64,000 nucleotides of DNA, taken from assembly GCA_021613375.1 (NCBI GenBank), contig CM038704.1:4898155-4962154 (forward strand), given 5' to 3'. A program made the position numbers and the translations under genes. This stretch comes from Megaleporinus macrocephalus. Lineage: Eukaryota; Chordata; Actinopteri; Characiformes; Anostomidae. The notes under the pieces were generated by a model that had not been told where the DNA came from, made no database searches, and worked only from the letters and a program-made list of their open reading frames with translations. Below are positions 41,705-52,300 of the stretch, one piece after another. Position 1 is the first letter of the stretch. Each line of letters opens with the position of its first letter.

Positions 41705-42180
41705 TGTTGTGGCTGGCTTCTGCAAAGAAATGCACTACTGTATTATGTCCATGAGAGGGTGCCATTACTCTACTGACAGCCAGGAGGAGCCTGCAGAGCC
41801 TTCAGCTTCTACCAACACATCATGTTGTGGCTGGCTTCCTCAGAGACAAGCACTACTGCAGGATGTCCACCAGGGGGAGTCATTACTCTACTGACAGCCA
41901 GGAGGAGCCTGCAGAGCCTTGAGCTTCTTTCAACCAATCTCAAATTGGATGTTGTGGCTGGACTTCTCAGAGACATGCACTACTGCAGTATGTCCACCAG
42001 GGGGTGCCATTACTCTACTGACAGCCAGGGGGAGCCTGCAGAGCCTTCAGTTTCTACCAACACATCATGTTGTGGCTGGCTTCCTCAGAGACATGCACTA
42101 CTGCAGGATGTCCACCAGGGGGTGCCATTACTCTACTGACAGCCAGGAGGAGTCTGCAGAGCCTTGAGCTACTTTCAACC
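41705..42180. repeat. Tandem repeat, 4 units of 119-125 bp
   Basis: TTGTGGCTGG starts units near 41707, 41826, 41951 and 42070. Each contains GCACTACTGCAGGATGTCCA and TTACTCTACTGACAGCCAGG or close variants. The frames stay open through several units, but the repeats are not conserved as protein. Confidence 0.9.
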
Positions 42181-42835
42181 AATCACAAACTCGAAACAAA
42201 CAGTAACAGAATGAAGGAATTCACAGAAGCATATACACATCATCATATATTTAACTATAGCTATATTTAATAAACTGCAGACATAAACAAGGGAATTACA
42301 ACAATTTTTAAAATGTAATTTTAAAATAACTTCAGAGAGTGGTTTGGTGTGAAACGCTCAATTCTAGAGCGAGAAGCTCGGCTCTGATTGGTTGGTTTAC
42401 AGGGAGAAAGCCACAATAATCAAACAGAAGCAACATAGACCAAATAAAGTGAGCCTCTGTGTAAATAAGCTCCACCTTCATACTATTTAGTGAGCTATGC
42501 TGGTTACTTGGAGCTGCTAGTATCTAACGTTACCTATACCAGGTACTCACTTTCATCTAGACACCAAACACACAGTAGATTAAAGGTGTCTCTGTGAAAC
42601 TTTCAGTTTAAGATGATCTGCTTCAACCAGCACACAGTGATCCACTCACACAGCATGGCTGCTACTTCCAGTCACTGTTGGAGGTTTTGGTGCTAATAAA
42701 GGTGGAGCTGCTCGTCTCTTCAGGCTCTTCAGTGTTGAACGCTGAGCTGAAGCTGCTCCATGGTGTCCAAGTGTTGGAGAAAGTGTCCGGAGTGAAACGT
42801 ACAGACTGCAGAGTTAAAGTTGTTCAGGATTCTGT

Positions 42836-43909
42836 TAAAGATGTGGGAGCTGAATCTACCCAGTAACCACCTTTTCCGATTCTTTCAAATCAGACACTTT
42901 GTTCGAACCCTCTTTCCCCAGTTTCCAGAGTCCTTTATAATTTTTTCTCGAGAAATCCTGTAGACAAACGTCTCATATCAGTCATTTATGACCTGATCAG
43001 CTCCCTGGGATGAACCCTAACCTCCATATGTTTTGGTCGTGCCCACGGCTTGCAAATTTTTGGTCTCAAATTTACGGCACCCTTGAAGCGACTCTACATT
43101 GCAGTTTTGATCAGGGCCCTTCGACGTCTCTGTTTGGAATACTGCCTCATTCACGTATGCCCAATAAACTGCAACAGGTCATTGGGTTCGCCACCTTGTT
43201 GGCACCCCCCTCCCCCCATCATACAATGCCGGGGTTAAGGAACTTCTTTCGTGTCTTAAACTTGAGAAATTACGACACTTCCTTAAGGGATCCTCAGAGC
43301 TCTTTGACAGGACATGGGGCCCGGTCCTTCAATATATCAAAACCAATGTGACTTTGACTGAACACGAGAGTGATGTTTTCCAAACCTGAAAATACTTTTA
43401 CAAAGGTTTTTTTTTTTGTTATTAGTGTATGTCTGTGTGTATATGAATGCTACCTCAAGCCTGTATGTTTGTATTTGTAAAGTCACATACTTGCTCTCAT
43501 ATGTACCCCCTCTGTGTGTGAGTAGGTGGGTGGGTGAAGAGGTGTGGGTGGGTGGGTCAAGAGGTGCGAGTGGGTGGGTCAAAAGGTGTGGGTGAGTGGG
43601 TTAAGAGGTGTGGGTGAGTGGGTCAAGAGGTGTGGGTGAGAGGGTCAATAGGTGTGAGTGGGTGGGTCAAGAGGTGTGAGTGGGTGGGTCAAGAGGTGTG
43701 AGTGGGTGGGTCAAGAGGTGTGGGTGAGTGGGTCAAGAGGTGTGGGTGGCGAGGTGTGGGTGGCGAGGTGTGGGTGGTTGTATAAGGGAAGGTAGGTTGT
43801 GACAACTAAATGTAAATACCTGTTCAATGATACTTTCTGTTGTACAATGTTGATCTCATGCTATTAATAGAAAATCAATAAAAAGATCTTAAATAAAGAT
43901 GTGGGAGCT
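42836..43909 (+). mobile_element. L1-like LINE 3' fragment with target-site duplication
   Basis: TAAAGATGTGGGAGCT occurs at 42836-42851 and again at 43894-43909, bounding the insert. Inside, 43010-43350 encodes the decayed C-terminal end of an L1-type ORF2 (HMFWSCPRLANFW, then LHCSFDQ and FATLLA). Frameshifts follow, after which WGPVLQYIK-like sequence appears near 43315. A G-rich minisatellite fills the 3' UTR region, and an A-rich end (CAATAAAAAGATCTTAAA) precedes the second duplication. It is 5'-truncated, as usual for L1 insertions. Confidence 0.85.
43510..43790 (+). repeat. 22-bp G-rich minisatellite in the L1-like 3' region
   Basis: About 12 units of GTGGGTGGGTCAAGAGGTGT followed by GA or GG. 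Several GGGTGGGTGGG runs. Confidence 0.9.
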
Positions 43910-45005
43910 AAATTCTCCGTTCCACTTTAAACGGTGCTGTGGTTCCATTCTGGTGTCTGTACGAGCTGCAGTGTTTAAGGTGGAACATTAGATGAAGAAT
44001 GTGGAGAATAAGAACTTCAGGCTGGTTTAACTTCTTGAGACCCCACGTCCTCATATGTGGACATTACGTTTCTGCTTCTCTGCACCATGATACTTCATTT
44101 TTTCACCCTTTGGCCTCATATAGAGACGCTGCCCGTACCATCATATGACACACATCACAAGTTTCTACAGCCAGTCCAGACAGAAACATGGGTCAGGAAA
44201 AAATTCTCATTGCATTTTATGTTTAAAACCAGTTAATATACGTACTACAACATCTCTAGCTTCATATGGCACGCACTTCTGACACATTTTAACAATAATA
44301 AGAAGCTACAACATCCGTAAAGATGAAGTACTTGTTTGAGGACACTGGGACTGTATTACGTCATCGGTTGTGCTTTAATTTTATAATTACTGGGAGACTT
44401 TCAATGTCAAAAGCAGAACAATTGCTCAATGCAACTGCAGATAATTCTGACATTGACTTTTTAGTGATGTGATGTTGATTTTGGTACATTTAGTCAAGTA
44501 CAAGTAGACATTTTTTATATATTTGTGCTTTAATTTTACTTTATTATACATTATACCTCAACTTTGCTGCATTTCAGACGCAATTATTTTTGTATTTTTA
44601 CTCTGAAAACATTTATTTTTCAGCAACTTACTCATAACTTAAGCAATAATAATATTTGCCCAATTGTATAGCCATGTTTAGGGCTTGAAATAAACAGTTT
44701 TGTACTTTGTTAGCCAATTGTTTCTTTATTTTAACACATAGTAAGATAGGCCGACTGTCCTTATATGAGCGACTTCTTGTACAAAGACTAAGTTTCATTT
44801 TTATACTTGTTAGGTCCTACTAATCCCAAAGAGCTAGAAGAACTTAAAAATGTAAACTGAGCAAAAGTCTGGGTCTCAGGAGTTTAAAGATGAACATGGA
44901 GCTCTGACAGTTGGGTTGTTTGTTTGGAAGGAATGAAAAGTGGCGACGTTCCCTTCACAGCCTGGAACGCTGGATTTCTCCACCACCGTTCTTCTGTAAA
45001 AGCAG
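43910..45005. other. Intergenic, AT-rich; nothing recognised
   Basis: GTTCCACTTTAAACGGTGCT near 43919 and GTTTAAGGTGGAACATT near 43974 resemble the rheb intron-1 repeat. Otherwise no feature. Confidence 0.4.
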
Positions 45006-45009
45006 GATT

Positions 45010-45122
45010 TCAGAATCAGAATCTTTATTTGCCAAGTATGCTCACACATACAAGGAATTTGTGTTTGGTAACAGAAGTTCACAGTGCACGATAACTGACA
45101 TTACAGAAGTAGCACATCCAAT

Positions 45123-45173
<51 letters not shown>

Positions 45174-46335
45174 CAGTGACATACACGCACAGACACACCT
45201 GTAAACTTAACATGTGCAGAGTTGTATATTAAAAGTAAAGTGCTAAGGGCAGCAGTAAAGAACAGTACAGAGTGAATTAAATAGATATAAATGAAGAACA
45301 GTAGAGTCACTGGTTGAGACGATGGTACAGAGTGTTCTGAGACTATCAGATAAATAAAAAGTGCAGAACAAGAAGAAGAGTGACAGAACATCTGGATATG
45401 GATGTATGTATGCAGTAGACTGTACAGAGAAATAAGAGTGAGAGAACATCTGGATATGGATGTATGTATGTAGTAGACTGTACAGAGAAAGAAGAGTGAG
45501 AGAACATCTGGATATGGATGTATGTATGCAGTAGACTGTACAGAGAAAGAAGAGTAAGAGAACATCTGGATGTGGATGTATGTATGTAGTAGACTGTACG
45601 GAGAAAGAAGAGTGAGAGAACATCTGGATATGGATGTATGTATGCAGTAGACTGTACGGAGAAAGAAGAGTGAGAGAACATCTGGATATGGATGTATGTA
45701 TGTAGTAGACTGTACAGAGAAAGAAGAGTAAGAGAACATCTGGATATGGATGTATGTATGTAGTAGACTGTACAGAGAAAGAAGAGTGAGAGAACATCTG
45801 GATATGGATGTATGTATGCAGTAGACTGTACAGAGAAAGAAGAGTAAGAGAACATCTGGATGTGGATGTATGTATGTAGTAGACTGTACGGAGAAAGAAG
45901 AGTGAGAGAACATCTGGATAAGGATGTATGTGTGTCGTAGACTGTACAGAGAAAGAAGAGTGAGAGAACATCTGGATATGGATGTATGTATGCAGTAGAC
46001 TGTACAGAGAAAGAAGAGTGAGAGAACATCTGGATATGGATGTATGTATGTAGTAGACTGTACAGAGAAAGAAGAGTGAGAGAACATCTGGATATGGATG
46101 TATGTATGTAGTAGACTGTATTCAGAATGTAGTGTGTGATGTTCAGCTGTTCATGAGTGTGATGGCATGTGGGAAGAAGCTTCTCTGAAGTCTGGAGGTC
46201 TTGATCCTCAACTGACTGAAACGCCGACCTGAGGGAAGATACTGGAACAGGTGATGTCCAGGGTGTGATGGATCACGGACGATGTTCTCTGCACACTTCC
46301 TGGTTCTGGCCAGGAAAATTTGTATCTGAAGAACT
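45010..46335 (+). repeat. Retroelement-like dispersed repeat with expanded centre
   Basis: The left part CAGAATCAGAATCTTTATTT, GCCAAGTATGCTCACACATA and the right part GTTCATGAGTGTGATGGCAT, CGCCGACCTGAGGGAAGA are recurrent fish repeat phrases. A (CA)n tract (45126-45175) and a 58-bp minisatellite lie between them. Confidence 0.6.
45370..46120. repeat. 58-bp minisatellite, about 13 units
   Basis: AGAGAACATCTGGATATGGA starts each unit at 58-base spacing (for example 45441 and 45499). The unit continues TGTATGTATGCAGTAGACTG and TACAGAGAAAGAAGAGTG. Because 58 is not a multiple of 3 and the minus strand lacks stops, all three minus frames are open over 200 to 330 codons. These are not genes. Confidence 0.95.
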
Positions 46336-46628
46336 GAGTTTGAGGTTCACGGTATGTACAGTTCTATGTACTGAACTCTAATTATTCAACTATGACAGTA
46401 AATATAGTTTTACATTCTATGGCTCCTTTTATAAGCCTTTGTATTGGTTTACATGCAGAAAAGGAAAAATAATTAATACTTTATTCATCAGGAGGACGCC
46501 CCCTTGTGGTTTACAGGCCTTATGCGACTGCTTATACTGCTGACCACTCTGACTGTAATACCTAATAGGTTCCCTGTATCTGTCACAAGCTGACTTCTGC
46601 ATACAGTTCAGTGAAAATTAATTTAATA

Positions 46629-46679
<51 letters not shown>

Positions 46680-47845
46680 ATATCATCAGATCTAACGCCC
46701 AACCTTGTACATACTGGAGTGTCTCAGGGAAGCTAGTGGTAACTATGAGGGAGCTTTGAAGAAGATGGAAATCAATGTTCCCTCTTAAGGCCACTGAAAT
46801 AGCCTAAACAGGGGCAGCTAAACCCAGCGGTCAAAGTGTCCTTGTCAAACAACAAAGAGGGGCTAACTGAGGCTATTTATTCTCTGCTCAATCTTCATTA
46901 GTCCTCTCCGTCAACACTGCAGGCTTTCTTTCTCCCTCCATTTTTATTTACCTGCACTTTTTGGGTTGTAAGTCACGCGGATGGGGTCACTATGTGACAG
47001 TCCAGGGTCAGATATATATATATTTATATAAGTTATATAAACTGAATGGAATAAATTCTTTGGCTTTGCTGATATCTCTTGTCAGCAGTTTAGTCCCATC
47101 CACTCACACTGAAGTTATAAGGAGTGTTTCAGTTTTTTTTAATTAGAAATAAAACCGACCAGGCCAATCAGAATAGAGCTTGTTTGCATATTAGTATTAA
47201 AGGTACAGAACCATAAACAGCCTGTTTGAGTGTTACGGATAAAGAGAGGTGAGAAAAAACAGAACCTTTATGCTCCGTTCCAGTGTTAATCATTTTATTT
47301 TATTACTACATCAAATTTATGTGCCTCAATTTTCTTAAAAACACATTATTTGTCTAATACTGTGAATCTTTAGTCACACCCTGCCTGAAACGCTCTGTTA
47401 GAGCTCCTGTGTCTTTAAGCCCCGCCTCCTGATTGGTCAGTTCACCCACTCTGTTCTGGTTAGTCTATCAACCACAAGACGGGTGAAAGTGTTAGCAGCG
47501 TCCTGCTACAAACACTGACCTCAGAGGCAGCTGGTAAGCACTGTGCTACAAGATGATGTCATCATGTAACAGAGAAAAGGAGGAGAATTGCAATGAGGCG
47601 TTTCAGGCAGATGAGAAAAGTGTTTTTTGCAGGAGAGAGTTTCTATCTCTGGTACATACTTTGGGATTAAGATCTTTGCAGAACGTTTATATGCACAAAA
47701 AGCTACACCTCACTAAAGCAATGTAAAAAAATGGACAAACGTGGTACGTCCCCTTTAATGACCGTCTTTGCCAAACAAGGTTCAAAAGAGAACTTCAGGA
47801 AAGAAAGCTACACATTATAAAACAGAGACACCTACTGGACTGCTT
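46336..47845. other. Intergenic; (TTA)n at 46632-46678, otherwise nothing recognised
   Basis: One ATT/TTA trinucleotide microsatellite. No gene or classified transposon is seen. Confidence 0.5.
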
Positions 47846-47846
47846 T

Positions 47847-47849
<3 letters not shown>

Positions 47850-47908
<59 letters not shown>

Positions 47909-47968
47909 CGGTCGGACAGACAGACAGACAGACAGACAGATAGATAGATAGATAGATAGATAGATACG

Positions 47969-48039
<71 letters not shown>

Positions 48040-48058
48040 TGATAGATAGATAGATACG

Positions 48059-48157
<99 letters not shown>

Positions 48158-48178
48158 GGATGGATGGACGGATAGATA
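47850..48178. repeat. Compound GATA / GACA / GATT microsatellite
   Basis: Blocks of (GATA)n and (GACA)n alternate three times, then (GATT)n and GGAT units follow. This is the GATA/GACA simple-sequence type also known from vertebrate sex-chromosome repeats. Open frames here are periodic artefacts. Confidence 0.95.
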
Positions 48179-48309
48179 GAGTGTAACGTGCAGTAAGGTG
48201 TATAAATATACAGATGATGTGGCATATAATCATATGACAATAGAGTAAGTAAGTAAACAGCATATATAATTAAATAGTAAATGGACGTGTGATATGATTT
48301 ATATTAAAA

Positions 48310-48890
48310 ATCCACTGTGTAGATGTAAAGACAGAGTGTTAGTGTGCTGGTGTGAGTGGATCAGACACAGCAGTGCTGCTGGAGTGTTTAAACACTGTGT
48401 CCACTCACTGTCCACTCTATTAGACACTCCTACTACTTGCTGGTCCACCTTGTAGATGTAAAGTCAGAGACAGTAGCTCATCTGCTGCTGCACAGTTTGT
48501 GTTCCTCTTGTCCTTCATCAGTGGACACAGGACGCCGCCCACAGGACACTGCTGTCTGGATAGTTTAGGTTGGTGGACGATTCTCAGTCCAGCAGTGACA
48601 CTGAGGAGGTGTTTAAACACTCCAGCAACAGCACTGCTGGTTGATCCACTCACACCAGCACAACACACACTAACTAACACACCACCACCATGTCAGTGTC
48701 ACTGCAGTGCTGAGAATGACCCACACCCCTAATAGTATCTGCTCTGTGGTGGTCCTGTGGGGGTCCTGGTCATTAAAGAACAGAGTAATAAAGTATACAG
48801 AGAATCAGATGAACTACAGTCTGTAAGTGGAGCTCCTATGTGATCAGTGGAGCTGATACAGTGGACAGTGAGTGTAGAGTGTTATGGCTG
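48310..48890. mobile_element. Foldback element, copy 4
   Basis: Blocks GTGTCCACTCACTGTCCACT, TGTAGATGTAAAGTCAGAGA, ACACAGGACGCCGCCCACAG, CATGTCAGTGTCACTGCAGT and TGGGGGTCCTGGTCATTAAA. Same family as 34925-35470, 13195-13480 and 2740-3040. Confidence 0.82.
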
Positions 48891-49245
48891 ATGGGTGTAC
48901 AAGTCAGTGTTTTGAGAAATGATATAATCTGCTCACGGTTGTGTCGCTCGTGCGTGTGACGTAGGCGCTTTTACGACAGTCCCGCAGCAGCTCGACCTCA
49001 ACTTCTCTCCCCGACAGCGTGACTGAGAGCGCCGCTGCGGTGAATAAGCCTTTCCGCTTCGGAGCTTCGCGGTTCAATTTGGACGCATTAAAGCCACTAA
49101 AGAAGACACAGGGGGCAACACGAGGCTCTATCCGAGGCGTAGACGTCGCGTTTGGCGAGTTTAAGGCTGGTCAGAGCGTCTTTATTCGAAGTTGAAAAGT
49201 CGCGGCCCCCGGCGAGGAGCGCTCGGAAAAAAAGTTTTTGTTGTT

Positions 49246-49255
49246 GTCATGTGAC
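49246..49255. promoter_or_regulatory. M-box / near-CLEAR E-box upstream of rheb ATG
   Basis: GTCATGTGAC differs by one base from the CLEAR palindrome GTCACGTGAC recognised by TFEB/TFE3/MITF and contains the M-box core TCATGTGA. It lies about 90 bp before the start codon. Function is inferred only. Confidence 0.4.
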
Positions 49256-49344
49256 GAGCTACGTATGCGGCGATAAAGTGCGGCTTTCTTTCGGTGTATT
49301 TTCTTAGTTTATTAGATTTAAACGTCCGATTACAGCTTCCAAGG

Positions 49345-49396
49345 ATGCCTCAACCCAAATACAGGAAGATAGCCGTGTTGGGGTACCGCTCCGTGG
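49345..49396 (+). CDS. rheb: rheb exon 1 (coding)
   Basis: Codons 1-17 plus one base. [17 protein letters not shown], then G|GTAAGT. Carries most of the P-loop. Confidence 0.97.
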
Positions 49397-52300
49397 GTAA
49401 GTTTTGAGCTCCGAGTGGCTGAAACGACCCGCTATTTTGCTAACTAGCACACTAGCGTGCTAACGCGGCTAACGGTGACTTAGCGCTGCCGTCCTGCCTT
49501 TAAAAGTGCCCGTAAGCCTCTGTCTGCCAAACTGCTACAGCGGGACAAAGACATATGACTGTCCCGCGTCCATCAGTGTGAATATGTCTCGCATATTTAG
49601 TCAAATGTTTTAGATTTTGAGGGTTAACCTTCAGTTGAACGTTAGCCAGCATGCTAATGTTGGTAATAGCCTATGTAGCCAAACACTGAGGCGGTTACCG
49701 TAAAACTCAGACTCGCTTTCGGTCTGATGGAAAGGCTCAACTGCTTGCTTTCTGGAGTTGAAGGTCTTTGTGGAACTCCTCGTTCCACCTTAACTTTAAG
49801 AGCATGCTGGCGTCTCAGGTCTGCTTCCTGAAGTTGGCCTTTTTTATTGGAATTCCCCGTTCCACCTTAAATATTGCACTGGGCAGTTACCGTAAAACTC
49901 AGACTCGCTATCAGTTTGTTGGAAAAGGTTAGCTTCTTATTGGAATTGCCTGTTCCACCTTAAATGCTATAGCAGTTACATTCTGGCACAGCAGGCCTGC
50001 TTGCTTTCTGAAGCTTCGAAAGCTAGCTACTTATTGAAATTCTCTGTTCCACCTTAAATAGTGCATTGAGGGGTTACCGTAAAACTCTTGATAACTTTGC
50101 TGGAAAAAAGCTCAACTGCTTGCTTTCTAAAGCTAGCATCTTATTGAAATTCCCTGTTCCACCTTAAATGGTGTATTGAGGGGGTACAGTTAAACTCTTG
50201 ATAACTTTGCTAGAAAAAGCTCAACTGCTTGCTTTCTAGAGCTAGCTTCTTATTGGAATTGACTGTTCCACCTTAACTTGTGCAGCAGTTACATTCTGGT
50301 GCCTCAGGCCTGCTTGCTTTCTAAAGCCAGCATCTTATTGGAATTCCCCATTCCACCTTAAATGTTCCACTGCTGGGTTATCGTAAAACTCAGACTCGCG
50401 ATCAGTTGGCTGGAAAAGCTCATCTTGCTTGCTTTCTGGAGTTAGCTTCTTATTGGAATTGCCTGTTCCACCTTAAATATTGCGCTCGGGAGTTACCATA
50501 AAACTCGGACTCGCTGTCAGTTGAGAAAAAACTCAGCTGCTTGGTTTCAGAGGTTAGCTTCTTATTGGAATTCCCTGTTCCACCTTAAATGATACAACAG
50601 TTACATTCTGATGCCTCAGGCCTGCATGCTTTCTAAAGCTAGCATCTTATTAGAATTCCCCGTTCCACCTTAAATGGTGCACTGCTGGGTTACTGTAAAA
50701 CTCAGACTCGCTATCAGTTGGCTGGAAAAGCTCATCTTGCTTGCTTTCTGGAGTCTTATTGGAATTGCTCATTCCACCTTAAATGCTGTAGTAGTTACAT
50801 TCTGGCACAGTAGGCCTGCTTGCTTTCTGAAGTTTCGAAAGCTAGCTTTTTATTGAAATTCCCTGTTCCACCTTAAATGGTGCATTGAAGGGGTGCAGTT
50901 AAACTCTCTATCACTTTGCTAGAAAAAGCTCAACTGCTTGCTTTCTAGACTTCTAGCTTCTTATTAGAATTCCCTGTTCCACCTTAAACGGAGGTGCCAG
51001 AATGTAACTGCTGCACCATTTAAGGTGGAACAGAGGATTGCAATACAAAACTAACTTGCACCTGGTTCCCGGCCTGAGCTCTGTTTTCCTATTGACGCAC
51101 AGATATTATTGAATAATGAGGAACTGGTTGAGCTTCCAGGCAGTTCTGTGCTGTAGCTCTACTGTGAGTAACTCTGACTTGGTTTCCTTTTGCTACAGGA
51201 AAGTCTTCTCTCACAATTCAGTTCGTGGAAGGCCAGTTTGTTGATTCCTATGATCCCACTATCGAAAACAGTGAGTGTCCCTATACACTATACACGTATA
51301 CGATATGACATGCAGTAGATTTTACTGTGATGTAGGAGATATGCTGTCTAGGTTGTCCTTGTGATAATTATGTACACACATGAAATATGAAATACCGCAA
51401 TATTATGTTTAGTGAAACTGTATTGATTCTCAAAAACACTGTATTGATTGTAATTAACAGTTGACATGCATAGATTCCTGAGAGTGACCACTAGACACCA
51501 CTAGTGTTTGTATTTCCATTTTCAGCTCCACTCCAACATTAACACGCAGCACAAGGGTGCAATGCTATTGTCAGCACTGGGAAACCTTTTCATATAGTAT
51601 TGTGTTTTTATAGTAGAATTTAAAAAATGGCTCCATATCACTTTGCTTCCAATATTGCAATACATTGAATCGTGACTCCTATATCACGATATGTATCGTA
51701 TCGCCAGGTACTTACCAATACACAGAACTAATACACACATGTGTGTGTATATAACTTTCAATATAAGTTAATGGAACCAGAATAGTTTTTTTTGAGCATT
51801 TCTATTGGTCCATTCATCATGAAGTTTTCACACAATTTTTTCTACTGTTAGTTCATAGTTCCTACTTTTTTCTCCTCAGCCTTTTAACCAGGTCTTCCTT
51901 TCTTGATATTTTGCAGCTTTTAATAAAATGGTGTCCGTGAATGGACAGGACTTTAATCTTCAACTGGTCGACACTGCTGGACAGGTAAAAGAAGGGATGG
52001 GGAGATTCTCTGTGGTCGAGCAGTAGCAGTAGAGCTGCACAGTGTGTTGTTTCAGCTTTGTTAGCATTATGTTTGCATGCGCTGTAGTCTCAAGTAAGAC
52101 AAGTTGAATCATATACGTAGCTTCTCTTACTGCTTGTAAACACACGGTTCTCATCTTTTGGACTAATCTGTCTGTGAAGTCTGTCTGATGGAACATAGCT
52201 TGGTCCAGTTTAAGGGTTCTCTTATACACAGGGTAAATCTTCACACAGTTTTCAAGATATTGACTCCGGAGATTGTCCGGTGTGATCGTGTGATTCAGGC

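Larger units (their letters stand above)
48935..49440 (+). promoter_or_regulatory. rheb: rheb CpG-rich promoter / 5' UTR region
   Basis: About 500 bp of dense CpG around the first exon, ending in intron 1, in an otherwise AT-rich region. It holds TGACGTAG near 48957 (CRE-like) and GTCATGTGAC at 49246-49255 (E-box of the TCATGTGA type). There is no clear TATA box, as usual for housekeeping CpG-island promoters. The transcription start is not visible. Confidence 0.7.

Noticed and set aside
42678..42866. 62-codon + frame before the L1-like insertion
   Set aside because: It runs into the duplicated target site and then repeat DNA; no domain.
45101..46087. Long minus-strand frames of up to 328 codons
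   Set aside because: Periodic translation of a 58-bp minisatellite in all three frames.
47815..48263. Minus-strand frames of 141-143 codons with SIYLSIYL and SVCLSVCL
   Set aside because: Translation of GATA/GACA microsatellites.
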